A DNA stretch of 64,000 nucleotides from the NCBI RefSeq assembly GCF_012395835.1, contig NZ_JAAZSQ010000001.1:1-64000 (forward strand). Reading direction: 5' to 3'. The first letter of the stretch is position 1. Each line of letters opens with the position of its first letter. The position numbers and the translations under genes are program-made. Shown here in pieces: positions 63,365-64,000 of the stretch. Source of the stretch: Arthrobacter mobilis. Lineage in GTDB: Bacteria > Actinomycetota > Actinomycetes > Actinomycetales > Micrococcaceae. Under the pieces are notes generated by a model. The model ran no database searches and was not told the origin of the DNA. It saw only the letters and a list, made by a program, of their open reading frames with translations.

Positions 63365-63748
63365 CTAGTGCAGCGAGTCCACCAGCCAGGCCTGCAGCTG
63401 CCGGCTCCACACCAGCTTCAGCACTGCCACGGCCAGCGGGTTGGTGGCCGAGCCGAGGTCCACATGGGCCACGTCCGGGTTCCCCGGCGGGGAGTGGACG
63501 TCGGTGACCCGGTAGGCCGGGATGGACTGCAGGATCCAGGCGGCGGCATGGAAGTCGCCCCAGGCCATCCGGGTGGCCGGGGCCACGAGGGTTTCCAGGG
63601 TTTTGCGGTAGCGCTGCCGGTCCGCGAGCGCGCCGCAGAACAGCTCCGCCACATCCACCGCTGCCGCCAGGTCCCGCTCCGGCCACAGCGGATCCGCCGA
63701 GCCGTCCTGGTCATCGTCCGGATGGTTCCGGGGCCCGTCGAACCGCAT
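63365..63748 (-). CDS. Hypothetical protein upstream of jetABC
   Basis: 127 residues: an acidic N-terminus then a compact alpha/beta region (VAELFCGALADRQRYRKTLE, AAWILQSIPAYRVTDVHSP). No membrane segment and no family I recognise. TACGCT six bases before the ATG implies a leaderless mRNA. It is on the same strand as jetA and 115 bases upstream; it could be an accessory to jetABC or unrelated. Confidence 0.6.
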   Translation of the reverse strand: MRFDGPRNHPDDDQDGSADPLWPERDLAAAVDVAELFCGALADRQRYRKTLETLVAPATRMAWGDFHAAAWILQSIPAYRVTDVHSPPGNPDVAHVDLGSATNPLAVAVLKLVWSRQLQAWLVDSLH

Positions 63749-63852
63749 GGTCCCAGCGTAGCGCTCGCAGCCTCCCGCACGCTTCGCGCACGGGGACCCC
63801 TGGCTGCTCTCTGCCGTGGGCCCCGCCGCGGGCCGTGCCGCGGGGAACCGGG

Positions 63853-64000
63853 TCAGGCCCGGTTCGGATCGCGGGCGTCGTGGCAGCGGCCCAGGACCTC
63901 CACCGCCTTGTCCGGGTCATTGTCCCGGATGGCCTGCAGGATGCTGCGGTGGTCGCCGACCACCTTGGCCTGGTGGTCGGCGCCGTGGCGGTACGTCATG
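63853..64000 (-). CDS. GntR/FCD-family regulator, C-terminal fragment cut by window edge
   Basis: The frame reads in from base 64000 and ends at TGA 63853-63855. The visible 48 residues (HQAKVVGDHRSILQAIRDND, PDKAVEVLGRCHDA) match the last two helices of an FCD ligand-binding domain, including the conserved His of DHRSIL. The DNA-binding domain lies outside the window. Confidence 0.7.
   Translation of the reverse strand, partial: MTYRHGADHQAKVVGDHRSILQAIRDNDPDKAVEVLGRCHDARDPNRA

Overview
The window is about 70% G+C, uses GTG and TTG starts freely, and carries many genes whose start codon sits directly downstream of a TAnnnT-like hexamer (probable leaderless mRNAs). Together with CarD, a c-di-AMP riboswitch in front of an M23 peptidase, DUF3072, FBP-domain, DUF4190 and TM0106-type proteins, this points to a chromosomal segment of an actinomycete, most likely Micrococcaceae (Arthrobacter-like). 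That assignment is inference from gene content and composition. I see no tRNA, rRNA, CRISPR array, intact insertion sequence or replication origin.

0-9 kb: a TetR/DHA2 efflux pair, a LOG-family protein, a secreted zinc metalloprotease, a ferritin-like/VIT1 membrane protein, two DUF202 proteins, and a sodium:solute symporter. 8.6-12.3 kb: an XRE-cupin regulator and a ureohydrolase-ThDP enzyme operon that, with the symporter, looks like uptake and breakdown of a guanidino compound, possibly the 2-ketoarginine/4-guanidinobutyrate route. 12.3-20 kb: housekeeping and defence-like singles (HAD phosphatase, Vsr, riboswitch-controlled M23 peptidase, membrane-anchored HNH protein, FMN reductase, a TM0106 nuclease without its usual helicase half, and a decaying VapBC-like pair). 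19.5-23 kb: a LysR regulator beside an operon of an MBL-fold hydrolase and an MHS-type transporter. 23-27.7 kb: YchJ-like protein, SWIM-SNF2 helicase, two tiny acidic/basic proteins.

27.7-34.3 kb: a P450 resembling the aromatic O-demethylase family CYP255 (GcoA) divergent from a LysR regulator; a 730-residue fusion of an alpha/beta-hydrolase with a caspase-like (C14) domain; and a DadA-like dehydrogenase divergent from an Lrp/AsnC regulator. 34.3-39.8 kb: FMN reductase, App1-like phosphatase, MFS pump, and a CarD-family gene divergent from a TetR gene across a 33-bp palindrome. 39.8-41.5 kb is a scar of gene remnants, including a 2-hydroxycarboxylate transporter lacking its N-terminal third. 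41.5-46.3 kb: a ThDP enzyme, a LigM-like tetrahydrofolate-dependent O-demethylase and a convergent MetF-like reductase that would recycle the methyl-THF it makes.

46-57.7 kb: small membrane proteins, DoxX, M50 peptidase, FBP-domain protein with a possible leader peptide, MBL-rhodanese, old yellow enzyme, SDR, a pRiA4b ORF3-like protein, MarR, and a GntR/CynX-type transporter operon. 57.7-63.2 kb: jetA-jetB-jetC, the SMC-like core of a Wadjet plasmid-defence system, with no jetD nuclease in the window. The right edge cuts a GntR/FCD regulator.

Three themes recur: aromatic methoxyl metabolism (P450, LigM, MetF), redox-responsive flavin/DoxX genes sharing TTGA-N4-TCAA operators, and defence-type genes (caspase fusion, JetABC, Vsr, VapC, TM0106 nuclease).
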